NCBI GenBank assembly: GCA_963402885.1
Contig: OY727093.1
Coordinates: 9,807,501-9,871,500, forward strand
Length of the DNA: 64,000 nt
Source of the DNA: Antedon bifida
Taxonomy: Eukaryota > Echinodermata > Crinoidea > Comatulida > Antedonidae
Direction: 5' to 3'
Shown here: piece by piece, positions 24,501 through 35,169 of the stretch
How positions within the stretch are numbered: the stretch's first letter is position 1
How the letters are laid out: the number at the start of each line of letters is the position of its first letter
Position numbers and translations under genes: made by a program
Notes under the pieces: generated by a model
What the model was told of the DNA's origin: nothing
Database searches by the model: none
Seen by the model: the letters and a program-made list of their open reading frames with translations, nothing else

Positions 24501-26025
24501 AGCTTTCATCTTGATCAAGGTACGAGAAATTCATTGTTTTAATTAGGCCAGGTACTGTAGGTGAATTGTGTGAACCAATATGCAGTTGCTCTTCAATTTA
24601 GCATTATTGAATGTTTGTTGTAAGAATTAAATACCTATAATTAAACATTGTGTAATTTGGTCCTGTCTATTACCTCAAGAAATCTTGATAGAGCAATTAT
24701 TTCATATTTTCATCTGACAGATCCAGTTATATCTTCAGTGCAGTTGTTCAATGACGCTGATATTATTGGGGAATCGAGTTTATTGCACAGAATGTCTAAG
24801 AGAAGGTTTGTGGCATACTTAACGATGATGATAATTACAGGTCTAAGTCGATAAGAAAGATGATGAAATCTATGATATCACTTTAAATGTATAGTATATG
24901 TTATACAGGTAACTATAAGTTGTAGTGAACATACTTATTTAGAGCAGCAAAATACTTTTACTTGATTACTTAGAATGAATCGTCTGCAAAACACTTTCTC
25001 ACAACTCCATGGACGTCAGCAACGCAAGAAATTCCTTGAGAAACTTGTACTTAGCCACATAGATGACCACGGAGCCGTAGATGTAAGTTCATGATAAAAC
25101 TCAAAAACAAGTAGAGTTCCCATTCAAGATGAGATTGAGAACCTAAACCAAATAGTTTAGCAGCAGCGGTGGGTTGCCTTACATCACTTGCCATCATCGA
25201 ACCGGCTAACTATCATTATTAAAATTGTAATGGGCAATCTATGTTATTATAGTTTCAGAAACCTATAATTTATATGTACCAAATCATACTTTAAAGTCAA
25301 CCTACAACTATAAACGAAAATAACTTTGGTGCCGTTATAATCTTTATTAAGGATCAAGATATCATTCCGGATAAACCTGGAGTTGGAAATCGCGATGGAG
25401 AAAATAGTCCAGGGGTTGTTCCTGGGAATTTAAGTTCTAGCGAGGAAGACGACGAAAGTGTTGACACATTAGCTCCAATGCTCATTATGGCACCAGGTAT
25501 TTTATTACTTATACCTATAAAATAATTAATGTAATATTGGCTTATGATGGTCAATGTGTAATTAATAATGTACACACACACACACATGTTTAACCGATAA
25601 TTTAACAGCCAAATATACAAATAATCTACTTATTAGGTTTAACAACAAGAGGTCGTGGAGTTGCTGATTTACCGACAGTTTCAGAGGTACGGTTTGCTAT
25701 TCTTTCTTCTACCTTGTTAAAAGGTATACTAATTTAAATAAAACATTGGTTCTTGGTTGTCAAAACTCCGTGTTAAGATTAATTTATATAAACACTTAGG
25801 CTTATAAGCAATTAATCTAAATGGAATATACTTCATTATGTGTAGGAAGAAAGGTCGAACTCGGCAGACAGTACCACTAGAGCAGACGAGGCAGCATCGA
25901 GCAAGGAACCTCAAGACAACCAGCAAGCAGCCGAACAACCTGGCGGCGGAGCATCAACGGCACTTGCCCGTGGTCTTGCAAGGTTCATTAACCTACGACC
26001 ATGGAGAAAGACAGCAACGGAATAA
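21584..26025 (+). CDS. C2-like domain protein, possible C2CD6/ALS2CR11 relative, 417 aa
   Basis: Twelve exons: 21584-21673, 21925-21976, 22333-22460, 22836-22955, 23465-23509, 23846-24006, 24431-24519, 24721-24805, 24974-25082, 25352-25496, 25637-25686, 25846-26025 (stop TAA). All phases close, and alternative acceptors in exons 3, 4, 6 and 7 were rejected because they give stops. Residues about 32-145 look like a C2 beta sandwich: SGVLSVHMKKLRDI, then ELYIRFRVGNFIKTS, then HRIVGHTDIHMFDII. Residues 146-198 carry FEMELCFAYGIFGFGYSHQL, which recalls the conserved segment after the C2 domain of C2CD6, a CatSper-associated sperm flagellar protein. That link is from memory and uncertain. The C-terminal third is acidic, then polar, and ends with a basic patch near LARFINLRPWRK. 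There is no signal peptide or membrane segment. It converges on the first GPCR gene, 575 bp away. Confidence 0.82.
22090..22112. repeat. (AAT)n simple repeat
   Basis: A perfect trinucleotide run in intron 2 of the C2-type gene. Confidence 0.85.
22505..22670. mobile_element. copy of the GCTCTGTCTACACTATCAAAC inverted-repeat family
   Basis: Begins TTAAAGCTCTGACTACGCTA and ends AATAGTGTAGACAGAGGTTT, about 166 bp. The central ATGATGTCATATCACCACCA block matches other copies. It lies in intron 3 of the C2-type gene. Confidence 0.85.
24197..24345. mobile_element. diverged copy of the GCTCTGTCTACACTATCAAAC inverted-repeat family
   Basis: Retains ATCTATCAAACTTTACGTGC at the left and CAAACTAGTTTCATAGTGTA at the right, with GTGATGTGCCCATATATG and GGGCACATCATAC inside. 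The termini are more decayed than in the copy at 20.6 kb. It lies in intron 6 of the C2-type gene. Confidence 0.75.
25569..25586. repeat. (CA)n microsatellite
   Basis: A short dinucleotide run in intron 10 of the C2-type gene. Confidence 0.85.
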
Positions 26026-26267
26026 ATACAAGATCTTACTAGAAGATTACATGACAACCAAAAAGTATGCCAAGAGATTTAATAAGACATATGAGTCAAC
26101 CAAACTGTACAATTGCCGACTCCTATCGCCAATTGAAAAATGTAATAATTGACGCTTCAGACAACAGAACAATGATATATTATATATATACGTTTACTAC
26201 TATATGCAATTTGAGAAATATTTAACAATTTCATAACTACTAATTTTAAGTGTAGTTTTAAATCAGC

Positions 26268-26311
26268 CAGGGAAGAGTGAAATTACAAGAGTGTAATTTC
26301 ACTCTTCCCTG
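26268..26311. repeat. short hairpin, CAGGGAAGAGTG arms
   Basis: CAGGGAAGAGTGAAATTACA is followed by TGTAATTTCACTCTTCCCTG, a near-perfect inverted repeat with a loop of only a few bases. It matches the hairpin at 17510-17556 and lies about 240 bp past the stop of the C2-type gene, so it may be in that gene's 3' UTR. Confidence 0.85.
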
Positions 26312-26600
26312 CCTTTACAAAGTACTGTAGAGCCTAAAATGAAAGTATAGGTATCTAATTTGTTTATACTCGAACTATACATTCAGTTGTCCCCCGCTTT
26401 CTTAGATTTTTTCATCCATATCCTAGACAAGAGAATTTAGGGCACTGTAGTGACAATTTAGATAATCTTGTTTTATAGGTTTGTTTACTAAGACCAGATT
26501 AAGAATTAACATTCCCTTTTAGATGATTACTTTGCAAATAGATCAATATTAACTATTATAAATAATAATTCAGTGTGCTGTGTATTACAGACTCGGTGAT

Positions 26601-27530
26601 TCATCTCGAGCGTATACTACATAACCATTTCATCCGATTTCTTGTAGCTTCTCTAAACTCACAGATCCTCCATCCATACACAATAGGGTTGATCATAGAG
26701 TATGCTACTGCCAAGTCAAAAAAGATGGCGTACACTATATCCAAATGATTGTTTTCCATGCATCCGAAATCTTTAAACACGATTTCCAAAATGCGAAAAA
26801 TATCAATCGGCAGCCAACATAAAGTACTAGATCCAACGGTAATAGCGAATGTGTGGAGCAGCCTCTTTGATATTTGTAAATCTTGCGATCTAGACGGGCC
26901 TATTTTCTTTTCATGTTTTAAAACAGTTTTATATATCATAATGTAAACCACATTAACCTGAACAAGAAGCGCAAAATTGATCAATGCTAATGCATTATCC
27001 AGTTCAATCTGAAGTTCAGAGTAGATTACAGAAATTGCGAATGTAAATGACAATATCCACGTAATAAATACACCTAAAAATAGCCTGTAAGGTGAATTAA
27101 TATCTTTATTAAAAGGATATAACACTACAAGAAGTCTTTCGATGGATATGGCTAGCAATGACTGTAATGAAGCGATCACAAATGCTGTGCTAAGGGCTGT
27201 CATAGCTACCGTAGTATCTTGGTCAAAACCATCTCCAACAATAACTGTAATAAGAATTGTTAAAGCAAATAACCCGTCTGCCAGAGCCAAAGAAGATGTG
27301 AAAATGTATTGACGTTTTCGTAGAGGTTTTTCAAATATTATTGGCAAAAATACATTGACATTGAACAGTAGTGATAACGAGCACAGTATGTACAATATTG
27401 TTACGTTAATACTATCTGTTGAGAGTTGATGGAAAAATATCTTAACCAGACTGTATTCGCAATAAACTGACGTCTCTGTTAGATTGCTATCGGTGCTGTT
27501 GTTGTCCATTGTTGATACCATTTTCTCCAA
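26601..27530 (-). CDS. intronless rhodopsin-like GPCR 1, 309 aa
   Basis: One open frame with seven hydrophobic segments. The N-terminus has NNST and NLT glycosylation sites and a Cys in YCEYS. TM1 carries the Asn of LLFNVNVF, TM2 has SLALADGLF with the conserved Asp, and TM3 ends in SIERLLVVLYPF, so ERL stands where DRY is usual. TM4 has FITWILSF, TM6 TLCWLPID, and TM7 NPIVYGW for the NPxxY motif. The intracellular tail is short. It is the most diverged of the five tandem receptors and the only one without the FNPNVNSA block. No Cys is visible at the start of TM3. The ligand is unknown; orphan expansions of this kind in echinoderms are thought to be chemosensory. Confidence 0.93.
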   Translation of the reverse strand: MEKMVSTMDNNSTDSNLTETSVYCEYSLVKIFFHQLSTDSINVTILYILCSLSLLFNVNVFLPIIFEKPLRKRQYIFTSSLALADGLFALTILITVIVGDGFDQDTTVAMTALSTAFVIASLQSLLAISIERLLVVLYPFNKDINSPYRLFLGVFITWILSFTFAISVIYSELQIELDNALALINFALLVQVNVVYIMIYKTVLKHEKKIGPSRSQDLQISKRLLHTFAITVGSSTLCWLPIDIFRILEIVFKDFGCMENNHLDIVYAIFFDLAVAYSMINPIVYGWRICEFREATRNRMKWLCSIRSR

Positions 27531-29019
27531 TTAATTGTTAAGTGTTACTTCGGACCGTATTCAACAAGGACACCATTAGGCCTAATTGTTCAAATTGTAT
27601 ACCTTGAGTATAATAATCCAATTTGTAAACTAGTCCATAATTATTACATCATAATCGACGTTATTTTGTTGTATGTATGTTGTAAGAGCTTCCATGATAA
27701 AATTACAAAAACGTGGACTGGAAATCAGGTTTCGAGTATGCGCAGTAAACAGATGAAGTTTCCAAGCCAATTCTTCAAATACATCTTCATGTTATGCAAT
27801 GGTTGTATACCTATTGCCCAGTGGGCTTCCAATATCCAAGTGATCTTCAGTTTTGGCAATTGGGACAAGGTTACTAGTATTGTTACTGTGCATGACTCGT
27901 CGTACATAGGAACGTTATTAAATTCTTAAATTCAATAGCTACAAGCATGACTAGTCTCATTTGTTTGGTTGAAGATTTAAAATTTAATTCTAGTTGACAA
28001 TAAGTGTAGTGTATACTCAACGTTGCAATTGTTGGTTGGCCATGAAACTGTTTACAGTGGGTTCCGGTCAAAGTTACCGAGTCTTCAATAGATAGTTATT
28101 AATTCCATAGATTGATCAAAATATAATTAAAACGTACAAAACCTGTATTACCTTTAATAGTTAAAGAACCACGTTTGATATCAAATATTGATAAACCTTC
28201 AAGGTATTCAATACAACAATAGGGAAATTGAATAAGTAACTGGAGGATGTGCCTGATCAACAAAGCTGGAGGAGAGACCACTGTCATAGCAAGAACATAT
28301 GATGAGAATAATTGACTATTTTTATAACCACCTATGTCATACATGGAAAATGTCATTACTAGTTTATACATACGATTAACGATTGTCGTTTATTTTAAGT
28401 ACCAATTGTAAATTTGAAAACAAATTTATAAACGCTGTTGCCTTAGATGTAAATACTATTTTCAAAATCTGTGTACGTGTGACATCACTTCTAACCCAGG
28501 ATTAAAGGAATACCACAAAGCCTGGTTACCTGCGTCACTAAGCTGTATTTTAACAATGTGGAGATTATTCTATGATTGTATTATGTTGTGTTATTGACAC
28601 AAACGAATAAAAAAAATGTCTGAAACATACACGCTTAATAAAATTTTAATAAATGAAATAATATCAACAATACATATATATATTTGACATGCCTTGTTTA
28701 GTGGTCAGTGTTCCGACGTTATGCCGGTGTTTCAGTTCATTTCAGGCTACCGATAGTTATCAAATAAAACCAATTCCACAACTATATCCAACTACGAGTA
28801 CAGTCATTCTTTTAATATACACATATTTTCTATAGTAAACTACACTATTTGCCGGTATAAAGATAAGATTACTTTATTGTATCCACAAAACAAGTATAAT
28901 ATTTAAAGTAAGATCTACAAACATTAATTATTATTTTATATTACATAGCCTATGTAAATACGTGAACGTGATTGGTTGAAACTGCGTCACATGACTGTCG
29001 CTTCGAGGATCGTAAATCG

Positions 29020-29160
29020 TATATATCCTCGAGAACGATGATATTGACTGAGTAATTTTCGCGTAATTATCGTGTCCCCTGTCATTAATCCTATACATTC
29101 TCGAGTTCGATGATATTGACTGTGTAATTTTCGTGTGGCAACACTCGCGTTCGCCGATAA
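29020..29160. repeat. 72-bp tandem duplication
   Basis: CTCGAGAACGATGATATTGA (29028) and CTCGAGTTCGATGATATTGA (29100) head two copies that each continue into GTAATTTTCG. The stretch is richer in CG than its surroundings and adjoins the SINE head at 29.19 kb. Confidence 0.75.
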
Positions 29161-29179
29161 ATAAACAAAAGTCATCTAC

Positions 29180-29268
29180 TGGATTTGAACTCGGGTGGGA
29201 ATTGTCACTCCATCGCAAGACAACGCTTCCGCCGTTGCGCCACGGAAGTTGCTTCAAGAAATTATTCA
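29180..29268 (-). mobile_element. tRNA-like SINE head
   Basis: Read on the minus strand, GTGGCGCAACGGCGGAAGCG resembles a pol III A box and GAGTTCAAATCC a B box about 45 bp further on. The acceptor stem does not pair well, so a tRNA-derived SINE is more likely than a working tRNA gene. Confidence 0.55.
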
Positions 29269-29428
29269 TCTAAACTATTTAAACTATGCATACATAGCGC
29301 CCTCATTTGTTATTAGTCCTCCCTAAATGTGATGAAACACCGTTTGTGATTGGTCAATACTCACGGTAGTAACCTAGTAACTAGTACGCGCTGAACATCC
29401 GGTGATTCGGCTTCTCGAAGAGAAGACG

Positions 29429-29584
29429 ATGAATTGTTTATTCGGCCTACCTGATTATAATATTATTATTAATAGGCTTATTGATGGAAATTCTTCTGTT
29501 AATTTAAACGACCTAGGCCTAAGTGAATATTTTATTGCCAAGGAATCATTAATTAGTAATTATCTGTATATTATTCTTCGCAAG
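29429..29584 (+). CDS. candidate first exon of an unidentified gene
   Basis: An ATG at 29429 opens a 52-codon frame ending at a good donor, CGCAAG|GTAAGG, in phase 0. The peptide starts MNCLFGLPDYNIIINRL and contains NLNDLGLSEYFIAKESL, which is protein-like. The upstream 100 bp are CpG-bearing and could be a promoter. An earlier in-frame ATG at 29402 adds nine residues. No downstream exon was recognised on this strand before the XYLB gene, so the gene may have an intron spanning the GPCR cluster, be a pseudogene, or be a chance frame. No family is recognised. Confidence 0.35.
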
Positions 29585-29679
29585 GTAAGGTGTCTAGGCA
29601 GGAGGCTTGTTTACATACAATACAAATACTATAGAATAGGAGGCCTAGCCTAGCTTCACCAGCAGACTTGTTCTTGGCT

Positions 29680-29885
29680 ATATAATATAACAGATATTGC
29701 CTTTTATATCGGTTAAATATAAGATTTGACATCCCCTTGGGAATGATATTATGTTCTCGGGGAATATATATTTCCCTCAGCTGGCGCTTCGGGAAATATA
29801 TATTCCCTCGAACATAATATCATTCCCTCGGGGATGTCAAATCTTATATTTAACCTCTAAGCAGTCAATATCTGTATAATATTTT
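29680..29885. mobile_element. foldback inverted-repeat element, about 200 bp
   Basis: The left arm TTAAATATAAGATTTGACAT with CCTTGGGAATGATATTATGT is mirrored by ACATAATATCATTCCCTCGG and ATGTCAAATCTTATATTTAA, around a short centre near TCAGCTGGCGCTTC. Outer ends ACAGATATTG and CAATATCTGT are also inverse. Almost the whole element is one hairpin, as in foldback or MITE-type elements. No other copy lies in the window. Confidence 0.85.
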
Positions 29886-30169
29886 ACGCCTATGCTTTAC
29901 GAGAAGAACAGTATAATAATATACTATGTTATGTGTTATTATTTAATTGTAAAACCTAATACAATCAATAAACTTTAATTTTTGTATTTTCTTACACATC
30001 GAAATCTATGCGCTACACTACAGATACCAATATAATTGCAAAATGAAAATCAAAGAATTGATAAAGCAGTCAGGGATTTTATGAAAAGTATAGCCTTTTC
30101 TTTAGAGTGTTTATGTTTCTGATCAATAGCAATATTTTCTTTCTATTCCTGCCCAGTATGTAACTATAG

Positions 30170-30383
30170 ACCATCTTGTTTCACATTTCCGCTGTTTCTG
30201 CCCATAAAGTAGTAATCTTTATTTACACTGCTTTCTGGCTAACATCAACATTTCCTTCTATTTTTATCCAGTTATAAAATAACCGTTTCTGATTTAGGCA
30301 TATACACAGCATGATTTTCTTTATATTCCTGGCCAGTAGTAACCTTATTCTAGACTGTCGCACACGTTGTTTTCTGTTCCTAC
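30170..30383 (-). repeat. decayed tail-coding repeat downstream of GPCR 2
   Basis: On the plus strand, degenerate units of the form CCTGSCCAGTAGTAACC...TTCTAGACTG recur, for example CCTGGCCAGTAGTAACCTTA near 30330. They resemble the end of the GPCR 2 coding sequence (CCTGCCCATTAGTAACCCTT at 30453) and the repeat beside GPCR 4. They lie past the stop and carry no long frame. Confidence 0.55.
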
Positions 30384-31388
30384 TTACTCGGTAATAACCT
30401 TTAGGCCTACTGTTACTGTTTTCTGAGCAGTATCAATCGTTCTTTTCTGTACCTGCCCATTAGTAACCCTTTCTTTAGACGGTTTCTGTTTGTCGCAAAT
30501 AAATAACCGTTTCTTTACGCTTTTTCTAATATCTGTATATCGCCATCCGTACACTAATGGGTTAATCACGGCATATAATGCTGCGAAGTTGAAAGCAATA
30601 GCGTAAACGTCAATATAGATTTCTGACGTGCAACTAATGTTAAGAAATATGTCTAAAAGTGTAGTTACGTTTATTGGCAACCAACATAGTGCGTATGACG
30701 ATATGATTATTGAAAATGTTTTTAGAAGTTTCCGAGTTGTACTGACATTTTTATTTGATTGCAGGGTTCCTCTGAATCTATGCGCCTCCATTTTCTTATC
30801 TTGTTTAGCAACATATCTATATACCATAAAGTAGATGGAATGAAGAATGTGAATCAGACAGAATTTGAAAATAGTTAGGAATGTTTCCATTTCATATAAG
30901 TGTCCAAATGGAAACAATAAACCAATGAACATAAACGAAAATAACCATATTACTGCTAAAATAAAAAATAGTTTTCGAGCAGAATTCACATTTGGATTAA
31001 ATGGAAACAAAACGATAACCACGAGTCTTTCAACTGCTATAGCTAGCAATGTGAGAAGTGACACAAGCGAAGCTGATATTCCAACAGTTGCAACTATTAT
31101 ACTGGATGTAGTTGAAGCGTTTTGAATATTAACTGAAATAAAAAAGAAAACAGCAAACAGTCCATCTGAGAGAGCCAAAGAACAAGTAAATATGTGACTT
31201 CGCTTACGTAGTTCCTTTTCAACAATAAACTGTAGAATCACAAACACATTTAATAACAATGCGATGACACAAGTTATTTGAAACAGTACTTTGTTAACGT
31301 AGTATTCATCTGCTCCTAATATTTGGTAGTATATTCTTGATAAAGAATAATTGCACAAACACGATCCTGTTTCGTTACATTCCATCAT
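30384..31388 (-). CDS. intronless rhodopsin-like GPCR 2, 334 aa
   Basis: Seven hydrophobic segments in one exon. The N-terminus has NETGS and CNYS, both glycosylation sites, with Cys in the second. TM1 contains LLLNVFVILQF, TM2 SLALSDGLFAVFF with the conserved Asp, and TM3 LLAIAVERLVVIV followed by the loop LFPFNPNVNSARKLF. TM6 is ALCWLPINV and TM7 VINPLVYGWRY. The tail is about 60 residues, rich in Lys, Thr and Ser (KERVTNGQVQKRT), and is coded by a degenerate repeat that continues past the stop. The first of two adjacent Met codons was taken as start. Downstream paralogues on the same strand indicate tandem duplication. Confidence 0.94.
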   Translation of the reverse strand: MMECNETGSCLCNYSLSRIYYQILGADEYYVNKVLFQITCVIALLLNVFVILQFIVEKELRKRSHIFTCSLALSDGLFAVFFFISVNIQNASTTSSIIVATVGISASLVSLLTLLAIAVERLVVIVLFPFNPNVNSARKLFFILAVIWLFSFMFIGLLFPFGHLYEMETFLTIFKFCLIHILHSIYFMVYRYVAKQDKKMEAHRFRGTLQSNKNVSTTRKLLKTFSIIISSYALCWLPINVTTLLDIFLNISCTSEIYIDVYAIAFNFAALYAVINPLVYGWRYTDIRKSVKKRLFICDKQKPSKERVTNGQVQKRTIDTAQKTVTVGLKVITE

Positions 31389-34087
31389 GTCACTGAGACT
31401 GCCTTTCGTATGAGCTTTGAAGTACTGATTAGAATTTCAAATCGTCTGAACGTATTGTTATTATGTTATTATTATTTCCTATATTCTCATGGTCAAACCA
31501 ATAATTACTGGTATTAATAAACGAGTATCTGTTACAGCAAATCTGTTTCAGATATCATAATCTATTTCATGAACACGTTCATATCAATTTTCTAATTTTC
31601 TTTAATCAATAATAATCAGAGCTATACATAAAGGAGTTGAGCAAACAATTAAATGAAAAGGAAAAAAAAACTATGATAAATCGTGTTCACATAAAGTAGG
31701 CTGACAAAACGATGAAAGAATAACAAGGAACATCTTAATCACAGTCCAATCTAATACAACAAGGCCAACAGCCATTAAGTCGCGTGCTACAATGCATAGT
31801 GATACCGGACCGACAGACAGACCGACAGACAGACCGACCGACCGACATAGTGAACTATACTGACCGAAATTACTGAACATGTTTAAAAATGTTGAAATGT
31901 TTAAAAACATTTATATTTTTTTAATTTACACGTGCGTAGCCTGTCACTTTTGACGTGCTCGTATAACGTAATTTCGAGTTGAAAAGTAAGTCAAGAAAAC
32001 AGAAATCGGAAAAAAAGAGTGCGCAATAACATTTAACGCGCAGTGCGCGCGCAAAAATCTGCGCACTCATGGCAATTTTGTAAACGCTTAAAATTGCCTG
32101 AAACGTACTCTTATTTCATCGAAAATAAATTTTGAAAATTTTAAGCGCGCGTACGCATGCGGTACATGCGCTACGCACGTAATTGTATTGCCATATGATG
32201 ATTTATGCCCTGAAATTTATGAGTACCAAATTTTATTTAATTGTGATTCATGGTTGTGAAGATATGATTACAAACGTGATTTCATTAAATCGTGCGTAGA
32301 CCGCGTAATTTTTTATTGCGCACCGTGAAAACATAACCACATCGATTCCTGGCCATAAGGAATATTCTGTGAAAAATTGACTTAGCTAGATTAAACTGAT
32401 ATCAAGATAAGGTCAGAAAGCGATAAAACGCATAGTGATACCGGACCGACAGACAGACAGACCAACCGACCGACATAGTGAACTATAGAGTCGCTTTCAC
32501 GCGACTAAAAAGCTGTAACGCGTAGCTTAGTTACAACTCATTTATAATTATTTTTGTGCTTTAACAGATTTCAGATCATAACGACATACGAGACTGGGAC
32601 AAAACATCAGAGAAACAGGGTCAAACTGACAAAAAAACTTCCAATAATTATGCTTTAGAAGTGGATTTAGGTCCTAGTACATTATGCCACAAAAGTTCGG
32701 TTTCGTTTCTCGAATATCAAGCTTTGAAGAACCTGCATTTAAAAACACTTATACAAAAAAAAAACATGTCAACATTGAACAAAATTTATTGTTTCCAAAT
32801 AAGATAAGCATTTATTAATAATTGATAGTATGCTAATCAACAACAAAATACAACCTTTTGATTGTCAAAACTACTGCACATAATACATAATAAAGCATAA
32901 TGTATCGGAAAAGGTAGATTAGTTAGATGCTGCTCCCAAAAGTTGCTGGTATTTGTCCTTGAATATCCTTAATATAATATTTACAAAAGACTATTTTTGT
33001 TGTAGCATACCTCCAGAGATTCTCAAAAAATTTCATCTGGTTTCAAATATATATTAAATAAATCAATGTTAACTTTTTGGTTAAACCAGTTGACAAGTAC
33101 TTACTTACCTCCAGAGATTTAATAGTTTTTACAGTGTGGTTACACCATAACATAAAACAGTACAGATTTTTTAAAATTACATTTAACATTCTCATTACAT
33201 CTACTAAAACGTCTACTAATAGTATTACCTCGAATGCAAAGCGCTCGATACTGGCGATTAATGTCATTATAATCATCTAAATCATTACGTAAAATAATGT
33301 CCTAGGTAAGTCACGTAAGATAATAATCATTATTTAGCCTAATATTTGATACCACTTCTATTGTTCTTCTGATATATATGATATTCTATGATATTCTGAT
33401 TCTACTTCGAGAAATAACCATACAGACATCATGTTCTAGACCATACTGCTCACATATTTTAGCTATATTTTTAACCCATAAAAAGATGAAGCCATAATAG
33501 TCATGTCATCATAACCAATCATAACTTAAATTATTTAGACAATATTTGAAGTTCTACACTGGTAACCACATCTACTAAGTGCTACATTCAGATCATCTAG
33601 GTAAACATTATACAGTTCAGTACTATGAATTACATTGTCTTTAATCGGGCCTATTGGAATCTTCGAACTATCTCTTTTTATGACAGTTTTTCATATTTAA
33701 TACTGTAGGCCTATACACAGCTGGTATTCGATGTGTGCTATTTATTTTGTTTTGTCTAATTTTTAGTTTATGTGAATAAAATAATATATTCAATCAATCA
33801 GATTTATTTTAATAATTATTTAAAATTACATTTAGATGATAATTTCATTTTACCTGGTGTGCTATTGTCTGTATACAGGTAGTATATATAAAACTTAAAG
33901 AATTAAAATTGCTGCCAATGCTTTGATGAAAATGAAAATTGTTGTTGTAAATAACAGTTTTCTGTTTTCTGCATAAGAACCGTCTCTAATCGAATTAATT
34001 TTGTATTTTCTGTACATAATTCACGGTGATTGTAATCGTTCGTTGATTTCGATTTTACCGTACAGTATAACGACAACAATAACAATT
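31389..34087. other. intergenic between GPCR 2 and GPCR 3
   Basis: Contains the dispersed repeat at 31785-32515 and AT-rich sequence. The 33.0-33.3 kb frames overlap each other on both strands and have no motifs. Just below GPCR 3 (33.9-34.09 kb) is AT-rich sequence with further weak GTTTTCTG-type tail-repeat remnants. Confidence 0.5.
31785..32515. repeat. dispersed element bounded by (CCGACAGA)-type repeats
   Basis: CATAGTGATACCGGACCGAC, runs of CCGACAGACAGA and then CATAGTGAACTATA occur at about 31797-31859 and again at 32430-32487. They enclose a GCGC-rich stretch (GCGCGCAAAAATCTGCGC, ATTGCGCACCGTGAAAAC). The second copy continues GAGTCGCTTTCACGCGACTA, itself a small hairpin. The structure suggests a mobile element or two overlapping copies. 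No protein frame was seen. Confidence 0.65.
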
Positions 34088-35077
34088 TTATTGGACCGTT
34101 TCTGTTGTTTTCTGACAAGTAGTAGTAGTAGTACCGCGGGTAACCGTTTCTTTCGAATCTTTCAGTTTCTTGCACATAAGCAACCGTTTCTTTGCACATT
34201 TTCTAATATCTTTATTTCTCCATCCGTATACCAATGGGTTAATGACGGCATATAGTGCTGTGAAGTTAAATGCAATAGCGTAAACGTCAAGATACATTTC
34301 TGTCGTGCAACTAAATTTAAACAATATGTCCAAAAGTGTAATTACGTTTATTGGCAACCAACATAGTGCGTATGACGATATGATTATTGAAAATGTTTTT
34401 AGAAGTTTCCGAGTTGTACTGAAATTGTTATTTGATTGGGATCCTCTGAATCTATGAGCCTCCATTTTCTTATCTTGTTTAGCAACATATCTATATATCA
34501 TAAAGTAGATGGAATGAAGAATGTGAATCAGACAGAATTTGAATATAACGAAAATAATTTCCAATATATATAACTGTTCAAATGTAAACAATGATCCAGC
34601 GAATGAAAAGGAAAATAACCATATAACTGCTGAAGTAGCAAATAGTCTTCGAGCAGAATTCACATTTGGATTAAATGGAAATAAAACGATAACCACAAGT
34701 CTTTCAACTGCTATAGCTAGCAGTGTGCACAGGGACACAAGCGAAGCTGATATTCCAATAGAGGACATTATTAATATGGATGCATTCGATGCGTTTTTAA
34801 CAGTGACTGAAACAAAAAAGAAAAGAGCAAACAGTCCATCTGAGAGAGCCAAAGAACAAGTAAATATATGACTTCGCTTATGTAGTTCCTTTTCAACAAT
34901 AAACTGTAGAATCACAAATACATTTAATAACAATGCGATGACACAAGTTATTTGAAAAAGAAGTTTGTTAACGTAGTATTCATCTGTTCCTATAACGTAG
35001 AAGTGTATTTCAAATATTGAATAATTACACAAAAACGACTCTGTTTCGTTATTTTCCATTGTGTACTGTTTTTCCAA
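34088..35077 (-). CDS. intronless rhodopsin-like GPCR 3, 329 aa
   Basis: Close paralogue of GPCR 2. The N-terminus has NETES and CNYS sites. TM2 has SLALSDGLFALFF, TM3 LLAIAVERLVVIV with FPFNPNVNSARRLF after it, TM6 ALCWLPINV, and TM7 VINPLVYGW. The second intracellular loop and TM7 are nearly identical to GPCRs 2, 4 and 5, while the segment between TM2 and TM3 differs more. The C-terminus (KETVTRGTTTTTCQK) contains a run of five Thr encoded by an ACT/GTA triplet microsatellite at about 34115-34132. Loop 3 has KKMEAHRFRGSQSNNNFST, a basic, polar stretch. The N-terminal and extracellular-loop-3 Cys are both present. Confidence 0.94.
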   Translation of the reverse strand: MEKQYTMENNETESFLCNYSIFEIHFYVIGTDEYYVNKLLFQITCVIALLLNVFVILQFIVEKELHKRSHIFTCSLALSDGLFALFFFVSVTVKNASNASILIMSSIGISASLVSLCTLLAIAVERLVVIVLFPFNPNVNSARRLFATSAVIWLFSFSFAGSLFTFEQLYILEIIFVIFKFCLIHILHSIYFMIYRYVAKQDKKMEAHRFRGSQSNNNFSTTRKLLKTFSIIISSYALCWLPINVITLLDILFKFSCTTEMYLDVYAIAFNFTALYAVINPLVYGWRNKDIRKCAKKRLLMCKKLKDSKETVTRGTTTTTCQKTTETVQ

Positions 35078-35169
35078 CTGCCGTTTATAGATAAGTGATT
35101 AGAATTTCCAATCAACAAAATCTGCAGTAATATAACATTAACACGAGATGTTGCAGCAACCGACTGGGT

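Larger units (their letters stand above)
27531..29428. other. intergenic between GPCR 1 and a candidate exon at 29.43 kb
   Basis: Open frames of 60-112 codons occur here but have no recognisable motifs, splice context or codon pattern. The stretch includes a two-copy 72-bp tandem repeat and a tRNA-like SINE head, given as separate entries. A minus-strand frame at 28371-28099 looks mildly protein-like (LAMTVVSPPALLIRH), but nothing supports it as a gene. Confidence 0.5.

Noticed and set aside
25838-26152. 104-codon frame starting MCRKKGRTRQ at the end of the C2-type gene
   Set aside because: It overlaps exon 12 in another frame. The spliced frame is in phase with exon 11 and ends at a normal stop at 26025.
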